The position numbers and the translations under genes were made by a program. From NCBI RefSeq assembly GCF_000612505.1, contig NZ_CP004078.1, forward strand, positions 5,107,001 through 5,171,000: a stretch of 64,000 nt of DNA, written 5' to 3'. This DNA comes from Paenibacillus sabinae T27 (lineage in GTDB: Bacteria > Bacillota > Bacilli > Paenibacillales > Paenibacillaceae). The notes under the pieces were generated by a model that did no database searches, was not told the origin of the DNA, and saw only the letters and a list, made by a program, of their open reading frames with translations. Below, in pieces: positions 24,787 through 34,004 of the stretch (its first letter is position 1; each line of letters begins with the position of its first letter).

Positions 24787-26473
24787 CGGCGCCCCCCCTC
24801 ATGAAAGGAATGTTGATTAGAACAGCGGTCCCCTCTCCGGGCACGCTGTCGATGCGGATACCATAGCGTTCCCCGTACATCAGAACGAGGCGGCGATGCA
24901 GGTTGTTAAGTCCGATATGCGGCGACTTGTTATCAGGGTCCAGGATAATCCTGCGAACCTCCCGCAGCCTCTCTTCGCTCATCCCTCCGCCGTCATCTTT
25001 GACCTCGATGGTTAAATCCGGACCGGCCACGTATCCGCACACGGAAAGCTGCAGCCGTTCTTTTTGCCGATAGCCGTATTTGATCGAATTCTCAATAACC
25101 ACCTGCAGCATCAGCCTCGGAACGAGCGCCTCTATCGCTTCTTCATTGACGTTCATCGTATAGCTCAGCCTTTCCTTGAACCGCATTTGCTGAAGCTTTA
25201 AGTAATCCGCGACATAATTCAAATCATCCTTCAGCATCACCGTGCTTCCCTCCGTGCTGATGCTGTAGCGCAGCAGCCTCGAAAGAATAAGCACAATATC
25301 CTGAGCAAGCTTATTATCGACCACAATCGCATAACGCAGCGTTTCCAGCACATTAAAAATAAAATGAGGATGAAACTGCGACTGAAGATGCTTTACCTCG
25401 GCAACTCTCCTTAAGTCGGACAGCTCTTCATTTCGGGCAAGCAGTTCATTCAGACGGGAGAGCATCGTATTATACTGATTGGCCAGCGTCTCGAATTCAT
25501 CGCCTGAGTCAATATGAACATAGGATTGCATATTCCCGGCCTGCAGCTGCCTTACGGCATAGATCAGCTTGTCGACCGCCCGGGTATGGCGCGAAGAAAC
25601 CGTCCTTGCAAGAACCTGGATCAGAAACAGCAGCAGCACGCTGGCAATGGCAAAGAACACCACAAGCGACAGATAAGTATAGTTCATGAGCTGGATGGCG
25701 TTCAGCGTGTAAATCCGCCACTGTGCCTGCGGAATGGACGTTTCGCTGCCGTAATATTTTCCATTGTTGATCACAATATTTCCGTTCTTCTTCTCAAGCG
25801 TTAACTTATTCAGGAGCCCTCTCACAATGTTGTTGGTGGTGGCAATAATGGTCTGGTGCTGATCCGTCACGATGGCTATTTCATTATTTTGCACAAAAAT
25901 AAGCTTCTGAAAATCCTCTTCATACAACTGGTAAGTCAGATACCCTATGATCTTGCCGTTTTTCCGAATCTCCTTCGCAAAGGTGTACACCGTGTAACGG
26001 TCATGGGAAAAGCGGATATGGTTGCTTTCGGCTAACAGAGGCTGCCCGGTTCTGGACATCCGGAACACAATGGCTTTCAGCGCATTTTCAGAGGACTCGG
26101 GACTGAGATTAGCGGAAGAAGCAAGGATCTCGCCATTCTTGCTCAGAATATGCATGATGCTCTTGACCTGCTGGCGGTTGTTGAAATTATAGAACTCTTC
26201 GTATACGCGGGGACTGCCGCGCCGGGTATCGGCATACTCAATCACCTCTTGGAGCCCTGCCATCCGGTTCACTTCTTCATGGTAAGACCGGTATACCTCT
26301 TCAAGCGATAAACGGATGGTCCTCCCGGCTTCCTTCGTCTGATGAATCAGCATAAAGCGGGCGTTAACGACAGTGAAAATCAGGAAAAGGATAAACAGTA
26401 TAAATATAGGCACAAAAGCATGCAGCAAAAACATGCGGCGGATCGAGTCTTTGAAGTTTCGCTTTTGGGCCAT
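24779..26473 (-). CDS. YesM-type sensor histidine kinase
   Basis: The 564-residue kinase has a membrane segment near residues 15-40, an extracytoplasmic sensor domain of about 240 residues, a second membrane segment, a HAMP domain, the His_kinase domain with LQSQFHPHFIFNVLETLRY (phospho-His in PHF) and an ATPase domain (VIENSIKYGYR; DDGGGMSEE). I start at the ATG at 26471-26473 behind AGGAGAGG; the frame is open further. A terminator separates it from the permease gene before it. The family pairs with YesN regulators and often senses sugars or sugar phosphates. Confidence 0.9.
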   Translation of the reverse strand: MAQKRNFKDSIRRMFLLHAFVPIFILFILFLIFTVVNARFMLIHQTKEAGRTIRLSLEEVYRSYHEEVNRMAGLQEVIEYADTRRGSPRVYEEFYNFNNRQQVKSIMHILSKNGEILASSANLSPESSENALKAIVFRMSRTGQPLLAESNHIRFSHDRYTVYTFAKEIRKNGKIIGYLTYQLYEEDFQKLIFVQNNEIAIVTDQHQTIIATTNNIVRGLLNKLTLEKKNGNIVINNGKYYGSETSIPQAQWRIYTLNAIQLMNYTYLSLVVFFAIASVLLLFLIQVLARTVSSRHTRAVDKLIYAVRQLQAGNMQSYVHIDSGDEFETLANQYNTMLSRLNELLARNEELSDLRRVAEVKHLQSQFHPHFIFNVLETLRYAIVVDNKLAQDIVLILSRLLRYSISTEGSTVMLKDDLNYVADYLKLQQMRFKERLSYTMNVNEEAIEALVPRLMLQVVIENSIKYGYRQKERLQLSVCGYVAGPDLTIEVKDDGGGMSEERLREVRRIILDPDNKSPHIGLNNLHRRLVLMYGERYGIRIDSVPGEGTAVLINIPFMRGGADV

Positions 26474-26546
26474 CGCCTTCCTCTCCTTTTCATAAGCCGA
26501 TTGATTTTCACTATCGTAGCCCATAGGGCCCTTCCGGGCAAGCCGC

Positions 26547-26580
26547 AAAAAGCCGGCTCCGCCTCGCGGAAACCGGACTT
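26547..26580 (-). terminator. intrinsic terminator after the Afu-type permease
   Basis: On the minus strand GTCCGGTTTCCGC pairs with GCGGAGCCGGC and runs into TTTTT. It separates the importer operon from the kinase gene. Confidence 0.75.
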
Positions 26581-26587
26581 GATGGAC

Positions 26588-28243
26588 TTACATGGTTACA
26601 TCTTTCTTGCCTGTCAGCTTGAAGAAGAGCAATAGCGACAGGACGGTGATGACGGTAAGCAGTGTGGACAGCGCGGCGGCCACACCGTAATTGCCGCGGA
26701 CAACCTCCGTGTATACGGCTACGGTCATCGTCTTGGTCTTTCCCGTATACAAAATAATAGAGGTGCTCAGCTCCGTAATAATGCTGATCCAGCTTAATAT
26801 CGCGCCGGCGATTACACCTGAAATCATCATCGGCACCGTAATCCGGAAGAAGGTCTTCATGGTAGAAGCGCCAAGACTAATTGCGGCTTCTTCAATGCTG
26901 TCGTTCACCTGATGCAGCACGGCGGCGCTGGAACGGATCGTGTAAGGCAGGCGCCGGATGACGAATGCCGCGATCAGGATGGCAGCCGTGCCGCTTAAGA
27001 GAATCGGCGGCTTGTTGAAGGTGACCAGAAGTGCAATGCCGAGGATCGAACCGGGTACAATGTACGGCATCATCGTGAAGGTATCCAGCAGATTGGCGAC
27101 AGCGCCCTTTCGTTTCACCGTGGCATAGGCGATCAGAACAGCCGTAAGCGTAATGATTATGATCGTAATAATCGCCAGGAAGAACGTATTATAGATCGAA
27201 TCGCCGACTTTGGTAAAGGCTGCGCGGTAGCTGTCGAGCGAATAGCCGTCCACGAAGATTTTGCCCGATGTCTTAAGAAATGAAGTATACGCCACATAGA
27301 CTTGCGGCATCATGGCCAGAATCGTGAACAGATAGACGTAAGCGTGAGCGGCAATATTGGCGAGCCCTTTCTTAGGCTTCGGCTCAATCGGATTCAGCGC
27401 GCTCATGCTGTAGGACTTGCGGTTCGCGATATACTTTTGCAGCAGAAAGACCGCGGTTGTAAACAGTACGACGATCACACTGATGGCTGCCGCGAAGCCG
27501 TCGTCTCCGCCAACTTCGCTGATGAACTCATTGAAGATCAGGACAGGGACCGTCCGGAAGCCCTCCCCGATCAGCATCGGTGTGCCGAAGTCGGCAAAGG
27601 CCCGCATGAACACGAGCAGGCCGCCCGCAAGCAGCGTTGGCGTGATGAGCGGCACGAGCACCTTCCACATTTTTCGCAGACCCTTGCAGTTCATGCTCTC
27701 CGCCGCTTCCATCAGCGAGTGATCGACATTCTTCAGCGCGCCCGAGACATACATGAAGATCAGCGGCGACAGCTGCAGGGTCAAGACGAGCAGAATGCCT
27801 GTAAACCCGTAAATATCGGGCATCTGCAGCCCAAGAACCCGCTCGGCGAATTTGGTGATGACCCCGCTTCTGCCCAGCAGCAGAATCCAAGCGTATGCTC
27901 CGATAAACGGCGCCGACATAGAAGAAATCAGGATCAGGATTTGGATTGCAGCGCTACCTTTAATCTTTATGGTGGACATGATATACGCGAGCGGACCGGC
28001 AACGATAACCGACAATACGGTTACGCATATCGTCACCTTGAGGCTGTTCCACACGGCATTCATATAATAGGCTTTGCCGAAAAATTTCTGGAAATAAGCG
28101 AGCGAGAATTCGCCCGTGGTCCCGTCAAAGAAGCTTTTAATCAGAATCATGAACAAAGGCAAAGCCAGAAAGACGATATAACCCAGAAAAATAATGGCGG
28201 TAATAAACGACCATATATCTCTTCGCTTCATTGCATTGTTCAT
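26588..28243 (-). CDS. fused two-domain ABC importer permease (AfuB/FbpB type)
   Basis: The 551-residue protein holds two BPD-type permease units in one chain, each with the EAA loop (SLMEAAESMNCKGLRKMWKVLVP near residue 190 and SIEEAAISLGASTMKTFFRIT near 460) and about twelve membrane helices in all. Such fused permeases are typical of the AfuB/FbpB/ThiP group. Its ATG overlaps the end of the ATPase gene by four bases (ATGA), so the two are coupled. Confidence 0.9.
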   Translation of the reverse strand: MNNAMKRRDIWSFITAIIFLGYIVFLALPLFMILIKSFFDGTTGEFSLAYFQKFFGKAYYMNAVWNSLKVTICVTVLSVIVAGPLAYIMSTIKIKGSAAIQILILISSMSAPFIGAYAWILLLGRSGVITKFAERVLGLQMPDIYGFTGILLVLTLQLSPLIFMYVSGALKNVDHSLMEAAESMNCKGLRKMWKVLVPLITPTLLAGGLLVFMRAFADFGTPMLIGEGFRTVPVLIFNEFISEVGGDDGFAAAISVIVVLFTTAVFLLQKYIANRKSYSMSALNPIEPKPKKGLANIAAHAYVYLFTILAMMPQVYVAYTSFLKTSGKIFVDGYSLDSYRAAFTKVGDSIYNTFFLAIITIIIITLTAVLIAYATVKRKGAVANLLDTFTMMPYIVPGSILGIALLVTFNKPPILLSGTAAILIAAFVIRRLPYTIRSSAAVLHQVNDSIEEAAISLGASTMKTFFRITVPMMISGVIAGAILSWISIITELSTSIILYTGKTKTMTVAVYTEVVRGNYGVAAALSTLLTVITVLSLLLFFKLTGKKDVTM

Positions 28244-29346
28244 AAGCGCATTCCCCTGGTCAGGTTGACTTCTCCCGATGCGTCATAGACGTTAATTGTC
28301 TGCGGATCGACCTTCAGCCATACAGTCTCTCCCGGGTTCATCCCGCCGCTTCCGGCGGACGGCTGAATAATTTCGACTTCTTGCCCATTCTCCAGCTCCA
28401 CCTTCAGGTGAGTGTTCAGACCGAGAAAAATGCTGCTCACAACCTTTCCTCTGAGGCCATAGCCGTCACCAGACAGAGCGAACTCTTCCGGCCGCACGGA
28501 CAGCTTAACATTTTGAGCGGAACCGAGAGACTTGTCCGCTTTCAGCCCGGGTATCCGCTCTGAGTAGCTGCCCCCGATACGCAATACAGCCTCTCCGTCT
28601 TCACCGGCGGACATCACCGCGTCCATAATATTTGTGCGCCCGATAAAGGTCGCCACGAACAGGTTGGCAGGACGCTGATAGATTTCGCGTGGGGTTCCCA
28701 CATGCTGAATGACGCCGGATTTCATGACCGCAATCCGGTCGGAGACCGCCATTGCCTCCTCCTGATCATGCGTCACATATACGGTTGTAATGCCGACCTC
28801 CCGCTGAATCTCCTTGATCGCATTCCGCATATCGACCCGCAGCTGGGCATCCAGATTGGACAGCGGCTCGTCCATCAGCAGAACATCCGGGCGAATGACG
28901 ATCGCTCTGGCCAGCGCGACACGCTGCTGCTGTCCTCCGGACAAATTCTTCGGCATCCGGTCCTGATAAGGCTCAATTTGCACAACCTTCAGCATCTCCT
29001 GGACTCTCCGGATTCTTTCCGCCTTGTCGATCTTTCGGTTCGTTAGTCCAAACTCTACATTTTGCGCGACATTAAGGTGGGGGAAAATCGCATAATTCTG
29101 AAAGACCATCCCGATGTTCCGCTTACCCGGAGCAACCTGGTTGATTACCCGGTCATTAAATGAAAGCTTGCCCCCTTCAATACTGTTGAACCCCGCGATC
29201 ATCCGCAGCAGGGTCGTCTTCCCGCACCCCGAAGGGCCCAAAAGGGTGAAGAACTCACCTTTCTGGATCTCAAGAGACAGCTCCGGAATCACCGTCGTAT
29301 TGCCGTATTTCTTGACTATTTCACGAAATGAGATCGTAACGCTCAT
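28240..29346 (-). CDS. ABC importer ATP-binding protein (AfuC/FbpC type)
   Basis: The 368-residue ATPase has Walker A GPSGCGKTT, signature LSGGQQQRVALARA, Walker B VLLMDEPLSNLD and a C-terminal TOBE-type regulatory domain. The frame is open upstream, but family proteins start near MSVTISFREIVKKYG, so I use the ATG at 29344-29346; its ribosome binding site (GCGGGTG) is weak. It lies 22 bases after the binding-protein gene. Confidence 0.92.
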   Translation of the reverse strand: MSVTISFREIVKKYGNTTVIPELSLEIQKGEFFTLLGPSGCGKTTLLRMIAGFNSIEGGKLSFNDRVINQVAPGKRNIGMVFQNYAIFPHLNVAQNVEFGLTNRKIDKAERIRRVQEMLKVVQIEPYQDRMPKNLSGGQQQRVALARAIVIRPDVLLMDEPLSNLDAQLRVDMRNAIKEIQREVGITTVYVTHDQEEAMAVSDRIAVMKSGVIQHVGTPREIYQRPANLFVATFIGRTNIMDAVMSAGEDGEAVLRIGGSYSERIPGLKADKSLGSAQNVKLSVRPEEFALSGDGYGLRGKVVSSIFLGLNTHLKVELENGQEVEIIQPSAGSGGMNPGETVWLKVDPQTINVYDASGEVNLTRGMRL

Positions 29347-29368
29347 GTAAACACCCGCTTTGCTGTTA

Positions 29369-30403
29369 TTACTTGGACAGGCTGGTGAACAGCTCCGTGT
29401 ATTTCTCAATAATTTCTTTCTTATGATCACTTACATAAGTAATGTCTTCTTCGATCACCTTAATCTGGTCCATCGGCGTCATATAGCTTCCAAGCTGTGC
29501 ATCCGCTCTGAGCGGCCGATTCGTCGTCTCCGTACCAAGGGCGTCCTGCGCTTCCTTGGAAATCAGGAAGTCGATAAATTTCTTGGCGTTCTCTTCATGC
29601 TTCGCGCCTTTGACAATTCCGGCCACCCCGTCCAGGAACACCGTGCCTTCCGAAGGGTACACGACGCGAACCGGAGCCCCGTCTCTTACATAGCTTGCGG
29701 CCGGATCTTCATACGTCAGGGCCACGATATACTCGCCGTCGGCTACGCTCTTATGCGCTTTGCTGGAGCTGCCGGCGATTTTGCCGTCCAGGTTCTTGAT
29801 CAGTTCGCCAACATAATTCCACCCGGCATCGGAGGTGTAGTCATTGCCTTTTGCTTTCAGCATATTGGTCAGCTGGTGGAAAGCCGAACTGGAGTTGGCC
29901 GCGTCCGCCATCGCGATTTTGCCTTTCAATGCCGGGTTGAGCAGGTCTTCGTAGCTGTTGATTTGAATATCTCCCGCCAGGTTGGTATTCACGAGCATTA
30001 CACTTCCATCGGAGACATAAGAGGTCATGATGCCTGTCGTGTTCCGGTGACCTTCGAGCAAGTACTGGTCATTGGGTGACACGTACTTCTCGAACAGCTC
30101 GGCATTCGCATTGAACAGATCAAATGCGCCGCCGAACATGACATCGGCATACGGGTTGTCTTTCTCCGACTGGATTCGCTTAATCAGCTCGCCGCTACCC
30201 GCGGATACAAGCTCCACCGTAATGCCCGTCTGCTTCTCGAACAGCGGAACCAGCGCGTTAATCATGCTTTCGCTGTTCGGCGTATACACTACAAGCTTAT
30301 TTGAACCGCTTGCTTCGTTTACTTCCGAGCCGGAATTTCCGCAAGCCGCCAATACTCCGGCCAATAACGTAAGAATTACTGACAACCTCAACCACTTCAA
30401 CAT
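29369..30403 (-). CDS. ABC importer solute-binding lipoprotein (AfuA/HptA-like)
   Basis: The 344-residue protein has a lipoprotein signal peptide with lipobox LAAC (Cys21) and a type-2 periplasmic fold: LVVYTPNSESMINALVPLF, SAGSGELIKRI, and LTYEDPAASYVRDGAPVRVVYPSEGTVF. The Tyr-Tyr pair that holds iron in FbpA is missing. AfuA of Actinobacillus and HptA of Staphylococcus, of the same family, bind hexose phosphates; I infer the same here. It is the first gene of the importer operon, with AGGGGGC before the ATG. Confidence 0.88.
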   Translation of the reverse strand: MLKWLRLSVILTLLAGVLAACGNSGSEVNEASGSNKLVVYTPNSESMINALVPLFEKQTGITVELVSAGSGELIKRIQSEKDNPYADVMFGGAFDLFNANAELFEKYVSPNDQYLLEGHRNTTGIMTSYVSDGSVMLVNTNLAGDIQINSYEDLLNPALKGKIAMADAANSSSAFHQLTNMLKAKGNDYTSDAGWNYVGELIKNLDGKIAGSSSKAHKSVADGEYIVALTYEDPAASYVRDGAPVRVVYPSEGTVFLDGVAGIVKGAKHEENAKKFIDFLISKEAQDALGTETTNRPLRADAQLGSYMTPMDQIKVIEEDITYVSDHKKEIIEKYTELFTSLSK

Positions 30404-30599
30404 TCTTCTTGCCCCCTCATTTGGAATATATGTTCATTCTATCAGCCCGAAATTTGTTTAAAATCCTAAAATTCGATAACATCATCCAAAATACGCAACT
30501 AACTTGTCGCGTTATGTAGTATTAACTCACATGAATTCGATCACGAAATCCATGAATTACAATTTTTTTCCTTGAACGCATGATGCAGCCAGACGAGAC
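30404..30599. other. upstream region of the importer operon
   Basis: About 200 AT-rich bases between the binding-protein start and the MmyB-type gene's terminator. It must hold the importer promoter, but I cannot pick out a box or operator with confidence. Confidence 0.35.
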
Positions 30600-30637
30600 A
30601 AAAGCAGGGCATCCAGGTTAAGGATGCCCTGCTTTTG
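30600..30637. terminator. bidirectional intrinsic terminator
   Basis: AAAGCAGGGCATCC and GGATGCCCTGCTTT surround AGGTTAA, followed by TTTTG. On the minus strand it ends the MmyB-type regulator gene. Confidence 0.85.
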
Positions 30638-30658
30638 TCGTAATCTCACGCCTTGTAT

Positions 30659-31483
30659 TTAACTTCCCTCAAACAGCGTGTCCAATTTCCTCTTGGAATC
30701 CGAATCACTTGCCAGATGAACGGTAACCGTTGCGTCCCGATATTCCTCCGTCTGGAAGGAAAGATAGTCGAGCCGGATATCGCCAACGACAGGATGGTGA
30801 AGCAGCTTCTTTCCTTCAGGCGTACCGATAATAAATTGTTGGTTCCACCATAAATCAAAGATACTGCTTTGCCCGCACAGTTCATCAATCAATGCCAACC
30901 GTTCCGGATTAGCAGGGAATTGGCTGTGAGCCATTCTTAATTGACTGACACGCAGTTTGGAGTGACCCTCCCAGTTATCCAATAAGTCCTTCATGGAAGG
31001 ATCCATGAATGCCCGCCATATGGTATTACGCTGTAATGGGGTCATTAGGGAGTAATCTCCAAATACGAGAGCCGCAGCTTTGTTCCACCCCACAATATTC
31101 CACTCTTTATCTGTAATATAGGCCGGATAGGGGTTCTGGGAATCCAGGAATTTTTGCAAACCCGGGCTTACTGTAATCGGATCCGGCATCTCCTCCGGCA
31201 ACCGTTGTTCCGCCAAATTAAATAGATAGTCCCGTTCTTTTCGGTTTAATTGCAGGGCATTGCTTAGAGCCAGCAATACTTCCACGGAAGGCTGTACCGC
31301 TCTCCCCTGCTCCAAACGAATATACCAATCTACGCTTAGATTAGCTAATTCGGCAACTTCCTCCCTGCGTAGTCCGGTTACTTTACGTTTTTTCCCTAAT
31401 GGAAGACCCGCCTGTTCCGGTGTTAGCGATGCCCGCTTTTTCTTCAAAAATAGTCCTAATTCAACATGTTTCTCGTCGGCCAC
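30659..31483 (-). CDS. XRE/MmyB-type transcription regulator
   Basis: The 274-residue protein has an N-terminal helix-turn-helix of the XRE type (LGLFLKKKRASL, then GLRREEVAELANLSVDWYIRLEQGR) and a C-terminal MmyB-like ligand-binding PAS-related domain (PAYITDKEWNIVGWNKAAALVFGDY; NTIWRAFMDPSMKDLLDNW). It starts with GTG at 31481-31483. Members are often divergent from oxidoreductase or transporter genes they control; here the divergent MFS and quinone reductase genes are the likely targets. Confidence 0.9.
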   Translation of the reverse strand: MADEKHVELGLFLKKKRASLTPEQAGLPLGKKRKVTGLRREEVAELANLSVDWYIRLEQGRAVQPSVEVLLALSNALQLNRKERDYLFNLAEQRLPEEMPDPITVSPGLQKFLDSQNPYPAYITDKEWNIVGWNKAAALVFGDYSLMTPLQRNTIWRAFMDPSMKDLLDNWEGHSKLRVSQLRMAHSQFPANPERLALIDELCGQSSIFDLWWNQQFIIGTPEGKKLLHHPVVGDIRLDYLSFQTEEYRDATVTVHLASDSDSKRKLDTLFEGS

Positions 31484-31602
31484 GGCCTCGCCAAGCCCCC
31501 TTTCGTAGGTTTCACAATCCTAGGATAACACGTATCTTCTTGCAGCATGGGTTTCATTGTACACTGTACCCCATAGAAAGAAAGCGGAAAGGATGATTCA
31601 TT

Positions 31603-32817
31603 ATGAAACTTGCTGCGGATCGAAAGATGTTTTCCTTACCTTTACAATGGCTTCTGGCAGCCGTTTGTGCAATAGCCGTGGCCAATTTATACTACGACCA
31701 GGTCCTACTCTCAGACATTATCAAAAGCTTCAACATCGAGCCCAATCAATCAGGCCTCCTCTTAACCGTCATTCAGGCGGGCTATACCCTGGGACTAGTG
31801 TTTATCGTTCCGCTGGGCGACCGGTTTAACAGGCGGAAGCTGATCCTTATAAGCTTGCTGCTGTCTGCATTTTGGCTGGTCATGATGACGCTTGTTTCTT
31901 CATTTATGCTGTTGTTAGTCCTTGGTCTTTGTCTCGGTTTTAGCACCGTTTCCGCTCAACTGATTATCCCGTTTGTTTCTTCAAATATTCAATCCGGGAA
32001 AAAAGGGCCCATTATCAGCCGGCTGTTAACCGGCATCTTTTTGGGAGTGTTATTGGGCCGGGTCTTTGGCGGGTGGATTGGCCAGTTGTTTAACTGGCAG
32101 ACGGTTCACTGGGTCGCTGCTTTTATTTTACTCGTCATCGCGGGTTACCTTTTTATAAAATTACCTGATGATCAGACACCGAAACAGCCCTCGTACAAAC
32201 AAATTTTGCGGTCAATGATTCCTCTTCTGAGAGAAGAGCCGGTGTTAAGGGAGACTATTATTTTGGGAGGAGCCGCGTTTGCCGCTTTTAATATTTTTTG
32301 GGTATCCCTCACCTTCATGTTAAATGGCGCACCTTATCATTTTGACAGCGGGGCCATAGGCATGTTCGGGATTATCGGGATTGCCGGAGCTATAGCAGCA
32401 GGCTTTTCCGGACGGTTATCGGACAGCAGACATGTTCAAATGTGGAATATTGTAGCTTTGCTTATGATGATCCTTTCCTTTGTCGTTGTAGGTCTAAGCT
32501 GGAATCATTTGATTCTGCTGATTGCGGTTACTTTCCTGCTTGATGTTGGCTCCCGGATGAATATGACTTTAAATCAGGGACGAATTTATCAGCTGGCGCC
32601 GGAGAAACACAGCCGGTTAAACTCGCTGTATATGGTTGGGTATTATTTTGGAGGTTCGGCGGGTTCAGGTATAGGAAGTTTATCTTTTCACTTTGGTCTA
32701 GTTCCAGGTGTGGCAATAAGCGGATGTTTGGTTTTAGCTTTGGCTATTTTATATATTGGGAGGGTTAAAAATGAAGGGTATAATCGTAAAAAAACCGGGT
32801 GGTCCAAACCAGCTTGA
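31603..32817 (+). CDS. MFS transporter
   Basis: The 404-residue protein has twelve predicted membrane helices and the MFS motif GDRFNRRKLI (cytoplasmic loop 2-3) plus an amphipathic central loop near residue 190. It resembles drug/sugar efflux proteins of the DHA group, but no substrate can be named. GGAAAGGATG-type sequence lies before the ATG region. It is divergent from the MmyB-type regulator, and its last 47 bases overlap the next gene. Confidence 0.9.
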   Translation: MKLAADRKMFSLPLQWLLAAVCAIAVANLYYDQVLLSDIIKSFNIEPNQSGLLLTVIQAGYTLGLVFIVPLGDRFNRRKLILISLLLSAFWLVMMTLVSSFMLLLVLGLCLGFSTVSAQLIIPFVSSNIQSGKKGPIISRLLTGIFLGVLLGRVFGGWIGQLFNWQTVHWVAAFILLVIAGYLFIKLPDDQTPKQPSYKQILRSMIPLLREEPVLRETIILGGAAFAAFNIFWVSLTFMLNGAPYHFDSGAIGMFGIIGIAGAIAAGFSGRLSDSRHVQMWNIVALLMMILSFVVVGLSWNHLILLIAVTFLLDVGSRMNMTLNQGRIYQLAPEKHSRLNSLYMVGYYFGGSAGSGIGSLSFHFGLVPGVAISGCLVLALAILYIGRVKNEGYNRKKTGWSKPA

Positions 32818-33772
32818 TTGGGCACAGGTGCCGATGCCTGAACCTAAAGAGGGAGAGCTGCTGATTCGTGTTCATGCTGCGGCTGTCAATCGCACAGATC
32901 TATTAACGCGCGAAGGGAAATTAGGGTATTTGACCCATCCCGTTCTGGGTATTGAAATTGCCGGTACAGTGGCTGAAGTCAACGGTGAAAGCTCTTTTTC
33001 CAAAGGGGATAGGGTGATGGGACTTGTCAATGGCGGGGGTTATGCGGAGTATGCAGTCATGCCCGCCGACCGGGCTATGAAAATTCCTGACTCTCTTTCG
33101 TTCGAACAAGCGGCTGCCATTCCCGAAGTATTCCTGACCGCTTACCAAACCTTATTCTGGATCGGCAAGCTTCAGGAACATGAAACGGTCTTAATCCATG
33201 CAGGTGCAAGCGGGGTAGGCACAGCAGCAATTCAATTGGCCAAACAGCTTAGCCATGCGAAGGTTATCGTAACGGCCGGCTCAACAAGAAAACTGGATAT
33301 TTGCAAAGAACTTGGGGCCGATGTCCTGATTAATTACAAAGAGCAGTCTTTCGATGAAGAAATACTCAAAGCCACAAACGGTACAGGCGTGGATTTGATT
33401 TTAGACTTCGTAGGCGCGGATTATTGGGAGAAAAATCTTGCGAGCATCAAGACCGGAGGCCGATGGGTCCTTATTGGAATACTGGGCGGCAGTGAAGTGA
33501 AGCAAGTAGACTTGCTTTCCTTGATGTCCAAGTGCATCCAGTTAACAGGGACCCTGCTTACTCCGCGAAGCGATGAATACAAAGCGCAACTAACCCATGA
33601 TTTTATCAAAAGCGTTGATGCTTATTTCGAACGCGGAGAAGTACGACCGATTATGGACACTGCGTTTCCTATTGAAATGGCAGCAAAGGCTCATGAATAC
33701 ATGGAGGAAAACCGGAATATTGGAAAAATTATACTTGAAGTCTACAATGGAGCAGAACAATTCCTGAGCTGA
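32771..33772 (+). CDS. zinc-independent quinone oxidoreductase (NADPH:quinone reductase, QOR/MDR family)
   Basis: The 333-residue protein has the GroES-like N-terminal domain (VHAAAVNRTDLLTREG, GIEIAGTV) and the Rossmann motif HAGASGVGTAAIQLAK, as in the quinone oxidoreductase group (similar to TP53I3/PIG3). The zinc-ligand cysteines of alcohol dehydrogenases are absent. The ATG at 32771-32773 is behind GGGAGG and lies inside the end of the MFS gene, giving a 47-base overlap and probable translational coupling. Confidence 0.9.
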   Translation: MKGIIVKKPGGPNQLDWAQVPMPEPKEGELLIRVHAAAVNRTDLLTREGKLGYLTHPVLGIEIAGTVAEVNGESSFSKGDRVMGLVNGGGYAEYAVMPADRAMKIPDSLSFEQAAAIPEVFLTAYQTLFWIGKLQEHETVLIHAGASGVGTAAIQLAKQLSHAKVIVTAGSTRKLDICKELGADVLINYKEQSFDEEILKATNGTGVDLILDFVGADYWEKNLASIKTGGRWVLIGILGGSEVKQVDLLSLMSKCIQLTGTLLTPRSDEYKAQLTHDFIKSVDAYFERGEVRPIMDTAFPIEMAAKAHEYMEENRNIGKIILEVYNGAEQFLS

Positions 33773-33996
33773 AGCTTCTGGTTCCGAGCAGCTCCAGCTT
33801 CATTTTGCCGGCATCTCTAAATAGAGGTCTTCCATTCCCGATAACAACGGGTGTCAGCGCAAGCAGGTACTCATCAATCAATCCTGCTTGCGGCCTGGCT
33901 TACCTCCGGGTCGTGGATGAACCAGTCGATCTCTCCGCTATGACCCGCATAAAAACCATCGACAGAGACGTTGTTGAACACAACAATTTTTCTCAT
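33773..33996 (-). pseudogene. internally deleted dihydrofolate-reductase-family gene (RibD C-terminal-like)
   Basis: The minus strand starts with a good ribosome binding site (AGGGGGC) and ATG at 33994-33996 and reads MRKIVVFNNVSVDGFYAG, then GEIDWFIHDPEVSQAA, and soon stops. In the next frame it resumes as LIDEYLLALTPVVIGNGRPLF and LELLGTRSFS, the family's C-terminal part, then is cut off at the quinone reductase gene. About 100 middle residues and the last few are missing. Both ends belong to the DHFR-like family (YyaP/YwjB type). Confidence 0.8.
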
Positions 33997-34004
33997 GACG
34001 CCCC

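Noticed and set aside
27302..28288. Plus-strand frame of 328 codons
   Set aside because: Antisense shadow of the fused permease gene; composition rich in His, Arg and Gln.
29360..30079. Plus-strand frame of 239 codons
   Set aside because: Antisense to the solute-binding protein gene, without a start signal or recognisable domain.
31547..31574. MmyB operator with arms ATGGGT and ACCCCAT
   Set aside because: Arms are short and imperfect with a long spacer; too weak to list as a site.
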